From an uncultured Bacillota bacterium (lineage in GTDB: Bacteria; Bacillota_I; Bacilli_A; RFN20; CAG-826), in assembly GCA_937876465.1 (NCBI GenBank), contig CALEHV010000002.1, positions 13,368-77,367 of the forward strand: a DNA stretch of 64,000 bases, written 5' to 3'. The stretch's first letter is position 1. Each line of letters opens with the position of its first letter. The notes beneath the pieces were generated by a model that was not told the origin of the DNA, made no database searches, and saw nothing but the letters and a program-made list of their open reading frames with translations. Of this stretch, positions 8,906 through 17,074 are shown one piece after another. Both the position numbers and the translations under genes were made by a program.

Positions 8906-9973
8906 ATGAAAACTAGAAACTTATTACCTTTATTTATGGCAAGTTTTCTTGCTGTAGGTTGTTCTGCTAGAGCAACACGAGTTTATGATGTTTCGGAATA
9001 TTCTAAGAAATCTGATGAAAATAAAACCTCTTTTGTTTACAAAGACGGTTATAAAATCATGCAATTATCCGATCTTCACTTCTCTTGTTACGATTACCTA
9101 GAAGAAGACTTTAATTATCTCAAATTTTTGATGAAAGAAGCTCAACCTAATTTGGTTGTTATTACTGGAGATTGTTTTACATTTGCAAGTAAAACAGTTG
9201 TTAGAAGAGTATACGATTTCTTCAACAACACAGTTAAAGAAATCGAATCTCAACCGTATTGGGTTGTTACGATGGGAAATCACGACGAACAAATCTATGG
9301 AGCTTATAACTACACAAGCATTTATGCTTCTTCATTAGATAGATGCTTACTCAATTATCACGAAGATGATGCCTTAACAGGGATTTCAAATACAATCGTG
9401 AATCTATACGATCCACTTGATATGAATAAGGTTAAATATCAAATTTTTGTTATTGACTCTAACTCTTATACATACAATCCGATTGGTTATGACTATGTTC
9501 ACCAAGACCAAATTGATTGGTACAAAACCGCAATAGAAAGAGCTAATCAACCATATGGTTGGACACCAACAAGCGGAACTAATGCTCCAGTAAAATCAAT
9601 CATTTTTGAACATATTCCAGTCCCGGAATTTAATAATGCATATAAAGACTATGAATCCGATCCTACAAAAGGAACAGGCGATAATAGAGAAAACCCTTCT
9701 GCAAGTAATTACAATTCAAATTTCTATCAAACCATAAAGGAATATCGTTCCACTACCGCTATGATTGTTGGACACGATCACGTTAACAATTCAGATATTG
9801 TTTATGATGGAAATTTCCGTTTCATCTATGGAGCAAAATCAACCGACAATATGTATTATGATGGCGATAGATTAGGATACCGTTTAGTTACTTTAGATTC
9901 CTCTGATAGCTTTGGCTTTAAAACTTCTGAAGTCTATCACGTTTATGCAGATGCATTGGAGGTAGCAGCATGA
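8906..9973 (+). CDS. Calcineurin-like metallophosphoesterase lipoprotein
   Basis: A 355-residue lipoprotein (lipobox AVGC, Cys19) with a binuclear-metal phosphoesterase domain exposed outside the membrane. Motifs in order are LSDLHFS (D-x-H), ITGDCFT (GD), MGNHDE (GNHD/E), a His in FEHIPVP, and VGHDHVN (GHDH), so all metal ligands are present. The substrate is unknown; family members act on nucleotides, phospholipids or phosphoproteins. TATAAT at 8893-8898 is 7 bases before the chosen ATG, giving a leaderless message. The stop overlaps the start of the next gene (ATGA), so the two are coupled. Confidence 0.9.
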   Translation: MKTRNLLPLFMASFLAVGCSARATRVYDVSEYSKKSDENKTSFVYKDGYKIMQLSDLHFSCYDYLEEDFNYLKFLMKEAQPNLVVITGDCFTFASKTVVRRVYDFFNNTVKEIESQPYWVVTMGNHDEQIYGAYNYTSIYASSLDRCLLNYHEDDALTGISNTIVNLYDPLDMNKVKYQIFVIDSNSYTYNPIGYDYVHQDQIDWYKTAIERANQPYGWTPTSGTNAPVKSIIFEHIPVPEFNNAYKDYESDPTKGTGDNRENPSASNYNSNFYQTIKEYRSTTAMIVGHDHVNNSDIVYDGNFRFIYGAKSTDNMYYDGDRLGYRLVTLDSSDSFGFKTSEVYHVYADALEVAA

Positions 9974-10911
9974 GTCACAAAACAAAAATGATTCTTACCG
10001 GAATCGCCTTTGGCATCATAGTTTTATTCTTTTCTTATTATCAGTTCATGGGAGTACAAGCTCTTATGACATTATTAAGCAAACAAGGAACTTTAATTGC
10101 TCCAATGATTGGACCAATTTTCATGAGCATCGAAATCACTTGTTTGTTAACATTTTTATTCCATATTTACACACACAACAAACATCTAAAACACATTAGA
10201 TATAAATTATTTTTATTGAGAAATGCGTGGTTTTTGATTGTTTCTGGATGTTTAGCATTAGGATTTTTATGCGGAAACGCTATTGTTTCTAAAGAGTCTG
10301 GATTAGGCTCAACTTGGGGCTATCCAATTGACATGATTGTTGTTTCTTCTTTGGGTGTTGCTGTCGGTATCGGAGCCATTCTTAAATCTATTAAAATTGA
10401 CTTTAATCCTCGTCCATCTCCAGATGTAAAACCTACTAAAGGTGAACAAACAAAAATCATATTCATGTATATTCTTTATTACACTTTTGCATTTGTCGCT
10501 TTTGATCGTGTTGGAGCAATTATTGTTAACCTAATTTCAAATGTAACATTAAGCACAATTGGTTATATGATTCCTGTATTTGCTATTTCGCTGGCTTTAG
10601 TTATTTCTCTTAACTTCTATGAAATTTATCTTGTCTTAGAAGATGAAAAGAAAAAATTCATATTTTGGGCAATTTCATTAGGAATTGTCGGAACACTATC
10701 TACATATGGAATAATAGGAGAATTTGTTAATTTGCTAGGCAACGAATCATCTTACGTTATGAAAGCATATTCTCAGTTCTATGGCCTAGATAGACTTATT
10801 GCTATGCCAGTTACAATTATCTTTATTGCATTAATGGTATTGGTACCGTTAACAATCTCGATTGTGAAATTTGTTAAGAAAGCTAAAACTATTAAATTCG
10901 AAAAAGAATAA
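9970..10911 (+). CDS. Polytopic membrane protein of unknown function
   Basis: A 313-residue integral membrane protein with about eight hydrophobic segments and Lys/Arg-rich loops; no catalytic motif was recognised. GGAGGT lies 6 bases before the ATG, and its start overlaps the stop of the metallophosphoesterase gene. The coupling suggests it works with that enzyme at the membrane, for instance by moving its substrate or product (inference). It ends at a strong terminator. Confidence 0.75.
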   Translation: MSHKTKMILTGIAFGIIVLFFSYYQFMGVQALMTLLSKQGTLIAPMIGPIFMSIEITCLLTFLFHIYTHNKHLKHIRYKLFLLRNAWFLIVSGCLALGFLCGNAIVSKESGLGSTWGYPIDMIVVSSLGVAVGIGAILKSIKIDFNPRPSPDVKPTKGEQTKIIFMYILYYTFAFVAFDRVGAIIVNLISNVTLSTIGYMIPVFAISLALVISLNFYEIYLVLEDEKKKFIFWAISLGIVGTLSTYGIIGEFVNLLGNESSYVMKAYSQFYGLDRLIAMPVTIIFIALMVLVPLTISIVKFVKKAKTIKFEKE

Positions 10912-10915
10912 TTAG

Positions 10916-10944
10916 AAAAAGGATCCTGCAGCGGGATCCTTTTA
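10916..10944. terminator. Terminator between the membrane protein gene and tRNA-Arg
   Basis: GGATCC at 10921-10926 pairs with GGATCC at 10934-10939, and the flanking A-run and T-run extend the stem, so it can act in both directions. Confidence 0.85.
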
Positions 10945-10963
10945 AAATACTTTATTAATATAA

Positions 10964-11039
10964 TGGCGCCCCAATCAGGACTCGAACCCAAATCGTCTGA
11001 TTCGAAGTCAGAAATGTTATCCAGCTACACCATTGGGGC
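10964..11039 (-). tRNA. tRNA-Arg (TCG)
   Basis: A 76-base cloverleaf on the minus strand. The acceptor stem GCCCCAA pairs with TTGGGGC, the anticodon stem is TCTGA/TCAGA, and the loop CTTCGAA gives anticodon TCG (reads CGA). The T-loop GGTTCGAGTCC is present. The discriminator is G and the CCA end is encoded. TATAAT lies 8 bases upstream of the 5' end. Confidence 0.95.
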
Positions 11040-11064
11040 GTATTTTTATTATATAAAGATTTAA

Positions 11065-14000
11065 TTAATGAGTATACAACGAATCATTTACATGAGCGTT
11101 GATGTAGGAATTAAATGCGTTCCAATAAGAACTTATTCTGCTATCGGTTGAGAATTCATTATATGAAACAAAGCAAGTATCATATTCATTCTTATTTAAA
11201 TCTAAAGCAGCTGATAAATCTAAGTTGAAAACACCACCAGCAGATACGGCAAATTGTGCATCCAAGTGAGTCAAGAATCTCTTTTCAACAGTTTCTTTAG
11301 TTTCTGGATCTGTTAATGAAAAATTATTGCCGTAAATAGTTGCATTTAACTTTGTTAATTCACTATTGTTTGCTAATTCAGCAATATCAATGTCTAGGAA
11401 CCATTTATACAAGCCATAAGCGTTGTTTCCTTCTTGATATTCATAGTTCTTCAATAAAGCAGCGTAATCCATTGGTTTTGTTCTTGGAGCAGGATTTTCA
11501 ATTGCATCTGTAATTTTATTCCAAACAAGACTGCTTCTTTCTAAGCCCATAGACCAGCCAAGCAAATAGTAAACAAGATTATCAACGAATTCATCAGTAG
11601 TTAATCTAATACGTTCCACAACTGTTTCTGAATTTGTTGTAAGGAAACCAAGGGTCTTCTTAACTTCTGTTCTTGTAAGATAAAAATAAGAATCCTTGTA
11701 ATAGAAATCTAATGTTTTTGGATCGTCACTTAAGAGTGATAAGCCATTTAAAAAGCCTACTGTAGGAATATTAGACAATTTACCTTGAATTCCAATGTCG
11801 CCATTGTTTTCAAAAACTTTAATATCAAGTGGAAGTGCTTTAATACTAAATAATTTGTCTAAATCAATTCCGATAAGATTCATATTTAAATCGACAGTTC
11901 CAGTAATATGGAAATAGTCTAAATTAATAACATCAATTCCAAGTTTTACAAGTGTATTGATTTCTGAGAAATCGTAATACTTTGGAGCACCTTGCATATT
12001 TGGAAGAGGCAATCTTTCGTAATTATCTACATAATCAACTAAGCTTGCTTTTAAGTTTACTTTCATTCCAAAGGCTTCAAAATCAACAATTCGAACTGAA
12101 GTAATTTTTTCATTTGCAAAACCAACTTTTACAGTAATATCTCCATCAAAGTTGAATATTTTGCCACTTACAGTTAATGAAAGTTGATTATCTTCCACCA
12201 CTAATTCTTTAAGAATATCGTGGAATAAAAGCCAATACTCACCATTAACAATTTTCATGAGAATTGTTTCGTTCATATTCTCAATTGTGTCGCCAAACCA
12301 TTCATAAATACGTGAATTTTCGCTCTTAACTAAACCCATTAAAGTATCGAATGTATCAAGAATAGATTGAGTAGTGAATTTTCCATAAAGTTTATCATTA
12401 TAAGCAAATCTAACATCTTTGCCTTCATAACCTACATTAACCTTATGATTAACGGCACCAAATTCAGTTTCGTTTTCAGTAATTATTAATTCACCATCAC
12501 CGAATTGTTTATCTAAATCAAATTGTGTTGAACCGTTGAAAGATAAACCGCTGTCATCTTCACCAATTTGTAATGAACCTTCTAACTTAATAGCAAATTG
12601 CTTTTGTTCAATTAAAGATGAAATGCCTTTTATTAATGGTACAAGATTAGCGTAATCGCCATATCCTTCTAAAGAAGCTCTATCAATTCCGCAATCATAA
12701 TTATCATTCCAAGTACCAAGTTGAGCATCTAAAGAAATTGTTAGATTCAAAACCTTAATATTTGAAATAGTAACACCAAGTAATTTTTCTTCATTGAAAT
12801 TAATAGCGACAGTAATATCGTCTGCTAAACCTAATACAGACTTATCAATTGTTAAGCTAACAAGTTCATTATTCAAAATAATGTTTTTCACTAAGCCTTT
12901 TCTTAATAAAGCTTCATATTTTCCAGTTAAAACATCTCCAATAACTGAACCATCTAATAAAGAAACGATTCCTTCAATTGAAGTTGGAATTTCTTTTCCG
13001 AAATTACCAGCAATGCTTTGAATAAATTCAATGATGCTTTCTAATGAAGAGAAAGCGAGTTTTCCTTTAATAGAATTGTTATATTTGAAAACGATATCTT
13101 CTGTAGAAATATCCAAACTGACATTATGTTTATATTGATCATCAAACTCGTGTTCAATAACATTGAGCTTTGCTTGACCAACCTTTTTATCCAAATCAAA
13201 TTGAGTAGACCCTTTAATTGTTGTGCCTTTTAATTGACCGTCTTCAATAATATGTCCACTGACATTTAAAGCAAATTGTCTTTGTTTTACTAATTCGCCA
13301 ATATGACCTGCCAAAGGAAGAATATCACAGAAGTTTTGGAACCTTCTATTAAGCGTTTCAGGAATCGCAACTGGAGTTTCAATTTCATATTTTGTTTCCA
13401 TTGTTGCTTCGAGATTAAGTTTTAAGCCTTCAAAGACAAAGTTTTTAGCGCTTAAACCGGTGAAGTTATATTCTTTGTCTGAAAGGAAATAAACTGAACT
13501 GCCTTCAAACAATTCTAAACAGAATTCGTAACCATCTTCTGTTTCTTTGTAAGGCATATTTCCCAATTTTTGAGTCAAATCATCGAGGTTTAAATTGGTT
13601 ATAGCTTCAGGTAATTCAATTTCAGGTAAATCAAAGCCGGAAAGCATATCAGTGATTCTAGAGAAGTCAGAAGTTGCTAACTTAATATCGGTATCAAGGA
13701 GCGATAAATAAATTGTTCCTTGAGCATATGTTGCTTCAATGTTTGTTGATTCACCATTTAATGAGATAGTGACATCACAATATAATTCAAGGTTTCCAAT
13801 TGGATCTGTTAAATACAATTTATTGATATTTAGTCCTAAATTTAAATCATTAAAACAAATAGTTGCTTCTCCAGAGGCATCTAAAGTTTTCATCTTTGTA
13901 AGGTTATCAATTAAATAATCTCTTGGAGTAAGTTCAACAGGAATAAATGTTTCTTCATCTTCTTCGCTTGTATTGTTGTTAGGCTTGGAGTTGTTTGAAG

Positions 14001-14115
14001 AGTGAGCAACATTTGCTCCATCAATAACCTTGGATGGAGCTATTATGTAAGCACCTGTAGCTGCTAAGCCACTGGCAACGCTGAAGATTATTGAATAAGG
14101 TAATAATTTATGCAT
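11065..14115 (-). CDS. Large secreted or membrane-anchored protein with internal repeats
   Basis: A 1016-residue protein with an N-terminal hydrophobic segment (residues 5-27; no lipobox) and an Asn/Ser/Glu-rich linker (35-57), then beta-rich, LolA/LppX-like looking repeats. Two units of about 210-220 residues are clear: one from about 271 (FALNVSGHI... KGSTQFDLDKK) and one from about 496 (FAIKLEGSL... NGSTQFDLDKQ); both continue with a (V/F)xFxYN motif. No enzymatic motif is seen. The ATG at 14115 overlaps the preceding gene by 8 bases, so the two are coupled. The name of the family is unknown to me; the resemblance to lipid-carrier folds is only an impression. Confidence 0.75.
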   Translation of the reverse strand: MHKLLPYSIIFSVASGLAATGAYIIAPSKVIDGANVAHSSNNSKPNNNTSEEDEETFIPVELTPRDYLIDNLTKMKTLDASGEATICFNDLNLGLNINKLYLTDPIGNLELYCDVTISLNGESTNIEATYAQGTIYLSLLDTDIKLATSDFSRITDMLSGFDLPEIELPEAITNLNLDDLTQKLGNMPYKETEDGYEFCLELFEGSSVYFLSDKEYNFTGLSAKNFVFEGLKLNLEATMETKYEIETPVAIPETLNRRFQNFCDILPLAGHIGELVKQRQFALNVSGHIIEDGQLKGTTIKGSTQFDLDKKVGQAKLNVIEHEFDDQYKHNVSLDISTEDIVFKYNNSIKGKLAFSSLESIIEFIQSIAGNFGKEIPTSIEGIVSLLDGSVIGDVLTGKYEALLRKGLVKNIILNNELVSLTIDKSVLGLADDITVAINFNEEKLLGVTISNIKVLNLTISLDAQLGTWNDNYDCGIDRASLEGYGDYANLVPLIKGISSLIEQKQFAIKLEGSLQIGEDDSGLSFNGSTQFDLDKQFGDGELIITENETEFGAVNHKVNVGYEGKDVRFAYNDKLYGKFTTQSILDTFDTLMGLVKSENSRIYEWFGDTIENMNETILMKIVNGEYWLLFHDILKELVVEDNQLSLTVSGKIFNFDGDITVKVGFANEKITSVRIVDFEAFGMKVNLKASLVDYVDNYERLPLPNMQGAPKYYDFSEINTLVKLGIDVINLDYFHITGTVDLNMNLIGIDLDKLFSIKALPLDIKVFENNGDIGIQGKLSNIPTVGFLNGLSLLSDDPKTLDFYYKDSYFYLTRTEVKKTLGFLTTNSETVVERIRLTTDEFVDNLVYYLLGWSMGLERSSLVWNKITDAIENPAPRTKPMDYAALLKNYEYQEGNNAYGLYKWFLDIDIAELANNSELTKLNATIYGNNFSLTDPETKETVEKRFLTHLDAQFAVSAGGVFNLDLSAALDLNKNEYDTCFVSYNEFSTDSRISSYWNAFNSYINAHVNDSLYTH

Positions 14116-15100
14116 TTTGAGCTCCTTTCTCTGGATAATTTATTTTTTCATCAATAGATGGTATTTGAAGTTGTGTGTTTGAGAAGAAATAAGTATCAAG
14201 TGTTCCAATAACTGAAGCACCAATTGATCCCATACCAGCACGATATGATTCTTCTATGTGCTGAGATATAAGATTGAAATTGTTATCGTAAGTAAATGTT
14301 AAGTGAATGTAGAAGAACTGACTTACTGTTGAATTTGATAGGTTAACCATTCGCTTGTAATATCTAGCAACTGATTTAATAGGGTCTAGGTCAACCATTA
14401 CTTCATAACCAGTATCTGTTTTCTTAGCATACGAGGAACCAGTACCAGAACTTTCTGTTGATGATAGTACTGTGTTGTCTGTTATTATATAAACACATGG
14501 CATCGATACAGGTTTTCCGTATCTCTTTTCATATTCTTCAACCGTATATTCAGTTTTCTTCTTTTCTGAGAAATCTGGATTATTAATCTTGCTAGGTATA
14601 TTTCCTAAATAGCTATCAACTTTATCTGTTTTTTCAGTTCCGTGTTGATAATCTCTTTGGCAAACAACAACATTCATAATCGATCCATCAAGTGATTTTG
14701 ATAAAGACTCTTCCATATACTCAGAACCGTTTTTTATGCTTACATTAAGAATATCTAGGCAAACAGCGGTATTAACAAAGCCATATCCCCAACAAACATA
14801 GTTTTCTTGGGATGCTAATTTTTGAGAACCAATTGAAATTAATTCAGCATATGAGAATTCGTTTAAAGGATCCTTGCCTTCTTCTTTACATTTTTCATAT
14901 TTTGAAACCATATCAATTGTTGTTTCTTCTTCAATTTCAACATTTGACATGTCAATTGTTGGTGTCTTCAATAAATGGCCTAAAAGAAACCCTGCACCGC
15001 CTCCGACAACGACGCCAACAACAGCGCACAATGTGATAATTAGTACGTTTTGTTTTTTGGTTAATGGTTTTTTTGTTTTCTTTTCAGTCATGTTTTTCAT
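14108..15100 (-). CDS. Membrane-anchored extracytoplasmic protein of unknown function
   Basis: A 330-residue protein with a Lys-rich cytoplasmic tail, one membrane segment rich in Val and Gly (about residues 22-45), and an extracytoplasmic domain of about 280 residues without a known motif. The frame is open further upstream, but the ATG at 15100 (or 15091) fits the charged-tail/membrane-segment layout and follows a -10 box TACAAT (15110-15115) by 9 bases with TTGCAA at 15132-15137. Its stop overlaps the start of the 1016-residue protein gene. Divergent from an XRE-type regulator that may control it. Confidence 0.75.
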   Translation of the reverse strand: MKNMTEKKTKKPLTKKQNVLIITLCAVVGVVVGGGAGFLLGHLLKTPTIDMSNVEIEEETTIDMVSKYEKCKEEGKDPLNEFSYAELISIGSQKLASQENYVCWGYGFVNTAVCLDILNVSIKNGSEYMEESLSKSLDGSIMNVVVCQRDYQHGTEKTDKVDSYLGNIPSKINNPDFSEKKKTEYTVEEYEKRYGKPVSMPCVYIITDNTVLSSTESSGTGSSYAKKTDTGYEVMVDLDPIKSVARYYKRMVNLSNSTVSQFFYIHLTFTYDNNFNLISQHIEESYRAGMGSIGASVIGTLDTYFFSNTQLQIPSIDEKINYPEKGAQNA

Positions 15101-15109
15101 AACGCACAC

Positions 15110-15137
15110 ATTGTATACGTGAGTTAGAAAATTGCAA
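15110..15137 (-). promoter_or_regulatory. Promoter of the two-gene envelope operon
   Basis: On the minus strand TTGCAA (15132-15137), a 16-base spacer and TACAAT (15110-15115) precede the ATG at 15100 by 9 bases, so the leader would be only a few bases long. Confidence 0.6.
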
Positions 15138-15151
15138 ATTTTCCTCAAACT

Positions 15152-15167
15152 TGTAGAGTGTTCTACA
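15152..15167. promoter_or_regulatory. Perfect palindrome between divergent genes, candidate operator
   Basis: TGTAGA and TCTACA flank GTGT as a perfect inverted repeat, 15 bases upstream of the -35 box of the envelope operon. It is a plausible binding site for the XRE regulator encoded next to it (inference). Confidence 0.5.
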
Positions 15168-15241
15168 TAAGAGAGAGTAGAATTTTTGTATCTACTAAAA
15201 AGAGAGGTTTCGATTGTATCAACACTTTTTTCTCTATTTTC

Positions 15242-15270
15242 TTGTATTTGAACTCTTTTATCACTAAAAT
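15242..15270 (+). promoter_or_regulatory. Promoter of the XRE/membrane regulator gene
   Basis: TTGTAT (15242-15247), exactly 17 bases, and TAAAAT (15265-15270) lie 7 bases before the ATG at 15278, which predicts a leaderless transcript. Confidence 0.65.
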
Positions 15271-15277
15271 TGAACAT

Positions 15278-15874
15278 ATGAAAGCGTTGAATGAAATTAT
15301 TGCTCAAAATTTAGTTGAATTACGTAAAAAAGGTAATCTTACTCAATCTCAATTAGCAGAAAAAATGGGTTACTCCGATAAAACGATTTCCAAATGGGAA
15401 TTAGGCAATGCAATCCCTGGAGTAGAAGTTTTAAAAGAGCTCTCAGACTTTTATGGAGTTGACATTGATTACTTAATTTCTGAACATGAAGAAACTGCTG
15501 ACGTTAATCTTAAAAAAGGAAAAACAAAAAGCGACAATAGGGTTCCTGTTTTCCTTCTAATTAATATGGTAATAATGTTAATAGCAACTTCATTCTTTGT
15601 GTGGTCGCTAGTTACTCTAAAGCCTGGTGATTTCTTCTATTGCTATTGGCCTATCTTTGTTTGGGCATTTTCGATTTGCTGTTTAATTTCTGCATTAATC
15701 GCTCATCGTTTTTGGAAAAAACACAAATCAGTTTGGATTACATTTGCATCTTTATTTTTCTGGGTTTTGATAACATCATTTTATGTTTCCTTTGGAAATT
15801 ATACACTTTGGTATATTTTTATTATCGGTGTTCCAATTCAAGCGTGTATGATTTTAATAGCAAATATGAAATAA
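15278..15874 (+). CDS. XRE-family regulator with a membrane domain
   Basis: A 198-residue protein. Residues 1-68 are a lambda-repressor-like helix-turn-helix (NLTQSQLAEKMGYSDKTISKWE is the helix pair), followed by a basic linker and about four hydrophobic segments (from about residue 90 to the end), so DNA binding is tied to the membrane. The start at 15278 is chosen because the helix-turn-helix domain begins there and a consensus promoter ends 7 bases upstream. It is divergent from the envelope operon, which it may regulate. A small hairpin with a T-run follows. Confidence 0.88.
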   Translation: MKALNEIIAQNLVELRKKGNLTQSQLAEKMGYSDKTISKWELGNAIPGVEVLKELSDFYGVDIDYLISEHEETADVNLKKGKTKSDNRVPVFLLINMVIMLIATSFFVWSLVTLKPGDFFYCYWPIFVWAFSICCLISALIAHRFWKKHKSVWITFASLFFWVLITSFYVSFGNYTLWYIFIIGVPIQACMILIANMK

Positions 15875-15890
15875 GGCTTAGGCCTTTTTT
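15873..15890 (+). terminator. Short terminator after the XRE regulator gene
   Basis: AAGGC (15873-15877) pairs with GCCTT (15882-15886) around TTAG and is followed by T residues. The stem is short and overlaps the stop codon. Confidence 0.55.
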
Positions 15891-15912
15891 CTTTTAGTGT
15901 TATTATGAGTTT

Positions 15913-17028
15913 ATGAAAATATTAATTGTTGGTGCAGGTGCATCTGGCGTAGTGGCTGCAATATCACAAAAAATGAAACATCCAACTGATGATGTTTTAA
16001 TAATCGAACAAACAGATAAACCTTTGAAGAAAATTTTAGCCACTGGCAATGGTAAATGTAATTTAGGAAATTACAAATTAAATATCAACAATTATAACCA
16101 TCCTGATTTCGTCAAAAAGATACTAAAGAAAAATGGCTATGAGCAACAAAAGTTATTCCTTAGAAAATGTGGAATCGAAACAAAATTAATCGACAACTTA
16201 GAATACCCTGTTAGCGAATCAGCAATCACTGTTAGAGATCAGCTTCTTAGAATGTGCAGAAAACTTGGCGTAAAAATAAATGTAAAAGAAAAAATAGTAG
16301 ATTACGAGTCAAGAAGCTATGGAATTGACGTTAAAACCGATAAGGCTGAATACCGTGTTGGCAAATTAATTTTTGCTGTAGGTGGTCGTTCTTCTCCAAA
16401 ACTTGGAAGCGATGGCTCAATTTACCCTATTTTAGAAAATCATAAGATTAAAGTTGTTCAAAACAATCCGGGTTTATGTCCTATTTATGTTAAACAAGAT
16501 ACCAAAGTCCTTGATGGCGTAAGAGTAAAAGCAAAAGTATCTTTATACAAAGATTATCGTTTAGTTCATTCTGAAAATGGGGAAGTATTATTTAAGTCAC
16601 ACGGTTTAAGCGGAATTGCAATTTTTAATACAGCAAGCGTTCTCGCTAGAGATTTAGATCACCAATATGCAGTTGAACTTGATTTACTTGAAGATTATAC
16701 AGAAGAATATGTTAACAACTATGTTTTAGATAATGGCGAAATAGAGTTCGGAAGAGCATTCTTGCATCCACATATAATGGAATATTTTGAATTAAATAAA
16801 ATAAGACCTATATTTGCAAAACGTTTAGTGTTTGATTTTGATAAACTTTACGACTTTGACTTTTCTCAAGTAACTGTCGGAGGAGTTGAAGTAAATCAAG
16901 TTAATGAAAATCTAGAAAGCATTAAGGAAAAAGGCGTTTATTACATTGGAGAAGTGTTAGATATTAACGGACCATGTGGAGGTTACAACCTTATGTGGGC
17001 GTTTGGTTCTGCTCTCCACTTAGAATAG
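15913..17028 (+). CDS. BaiN/HI0933-family FAD-dependent oxidoreductase
   Basis: A 371-residue cytoplasmic flavoprotein. The N-terminal dinucleotide-binding motif is GAGASG, and the family signature ATGNGKCNLGN follows near residue 42. The C-terminal GEVLDINGPCGGYNLMWAFGS is the second FAD-binding motif typical of HI0933-like proteins. Family members have been described as aminoacetone oxidases, RNA-modification-linked flavoproteins and, in bile-acid 7-dehydroxylating bacteria, BaiN; the substrate here is unknown. TATTAT at 15901-15906 ends 6 bases before the ATG, so the message is probably leaderless. It is convergent with an old-yellow-enzyme homologue. Confidence 0.88.
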   Translation: MKILIVGAGASGVVAAISQKMKHPTDDVLIIEQTDKPLKKILATGNGKCNLGNYKLNINNYNHPDFVKKILKKNGYEQQKLFLRKCGIETKLIDNLEYPVSESAITVRDQLLRMCRKLGVKINVKEKIVDYESRSYGIDVKTDKAEYRVGKLIFAVGGRSSPKLGSDGSIYPILENHKIKVVQNNPGLCPIYVKQDTKVLDGVRVKAKVSLYKDYRLVHSENGEVLFKSHGLSGIAIFNTASVLARDLDHQYAVELDLLEDYTEEYVNNYVLDNGEIEFGRAFLHPHIMEYFELNKIRPIFAKRLVFDFDKLYDFDFSQVTVGGVEVNQVNENLESIKEKGVYYIGEVLDINGPCGGYNLMWAFGSALHLE

Positions 17029-17030
17029 CA

Positions 17031-17063
17031 AAAAAACTTGCGTCGATTGAACGCAAGTTTTTT
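17031..17063. terminator. Bidirectional terminator between two flavoprotein genes
   Basis: A 13-bp stem including its A/T flanks (17031-17043 with 17051-17063, core ACTTGCGT/ACGCAAGT) with a 7-base loop serves both convergent genes. Confidence 0.92.
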
Positions 17064-17074
17064 ATTTAAGTTAA

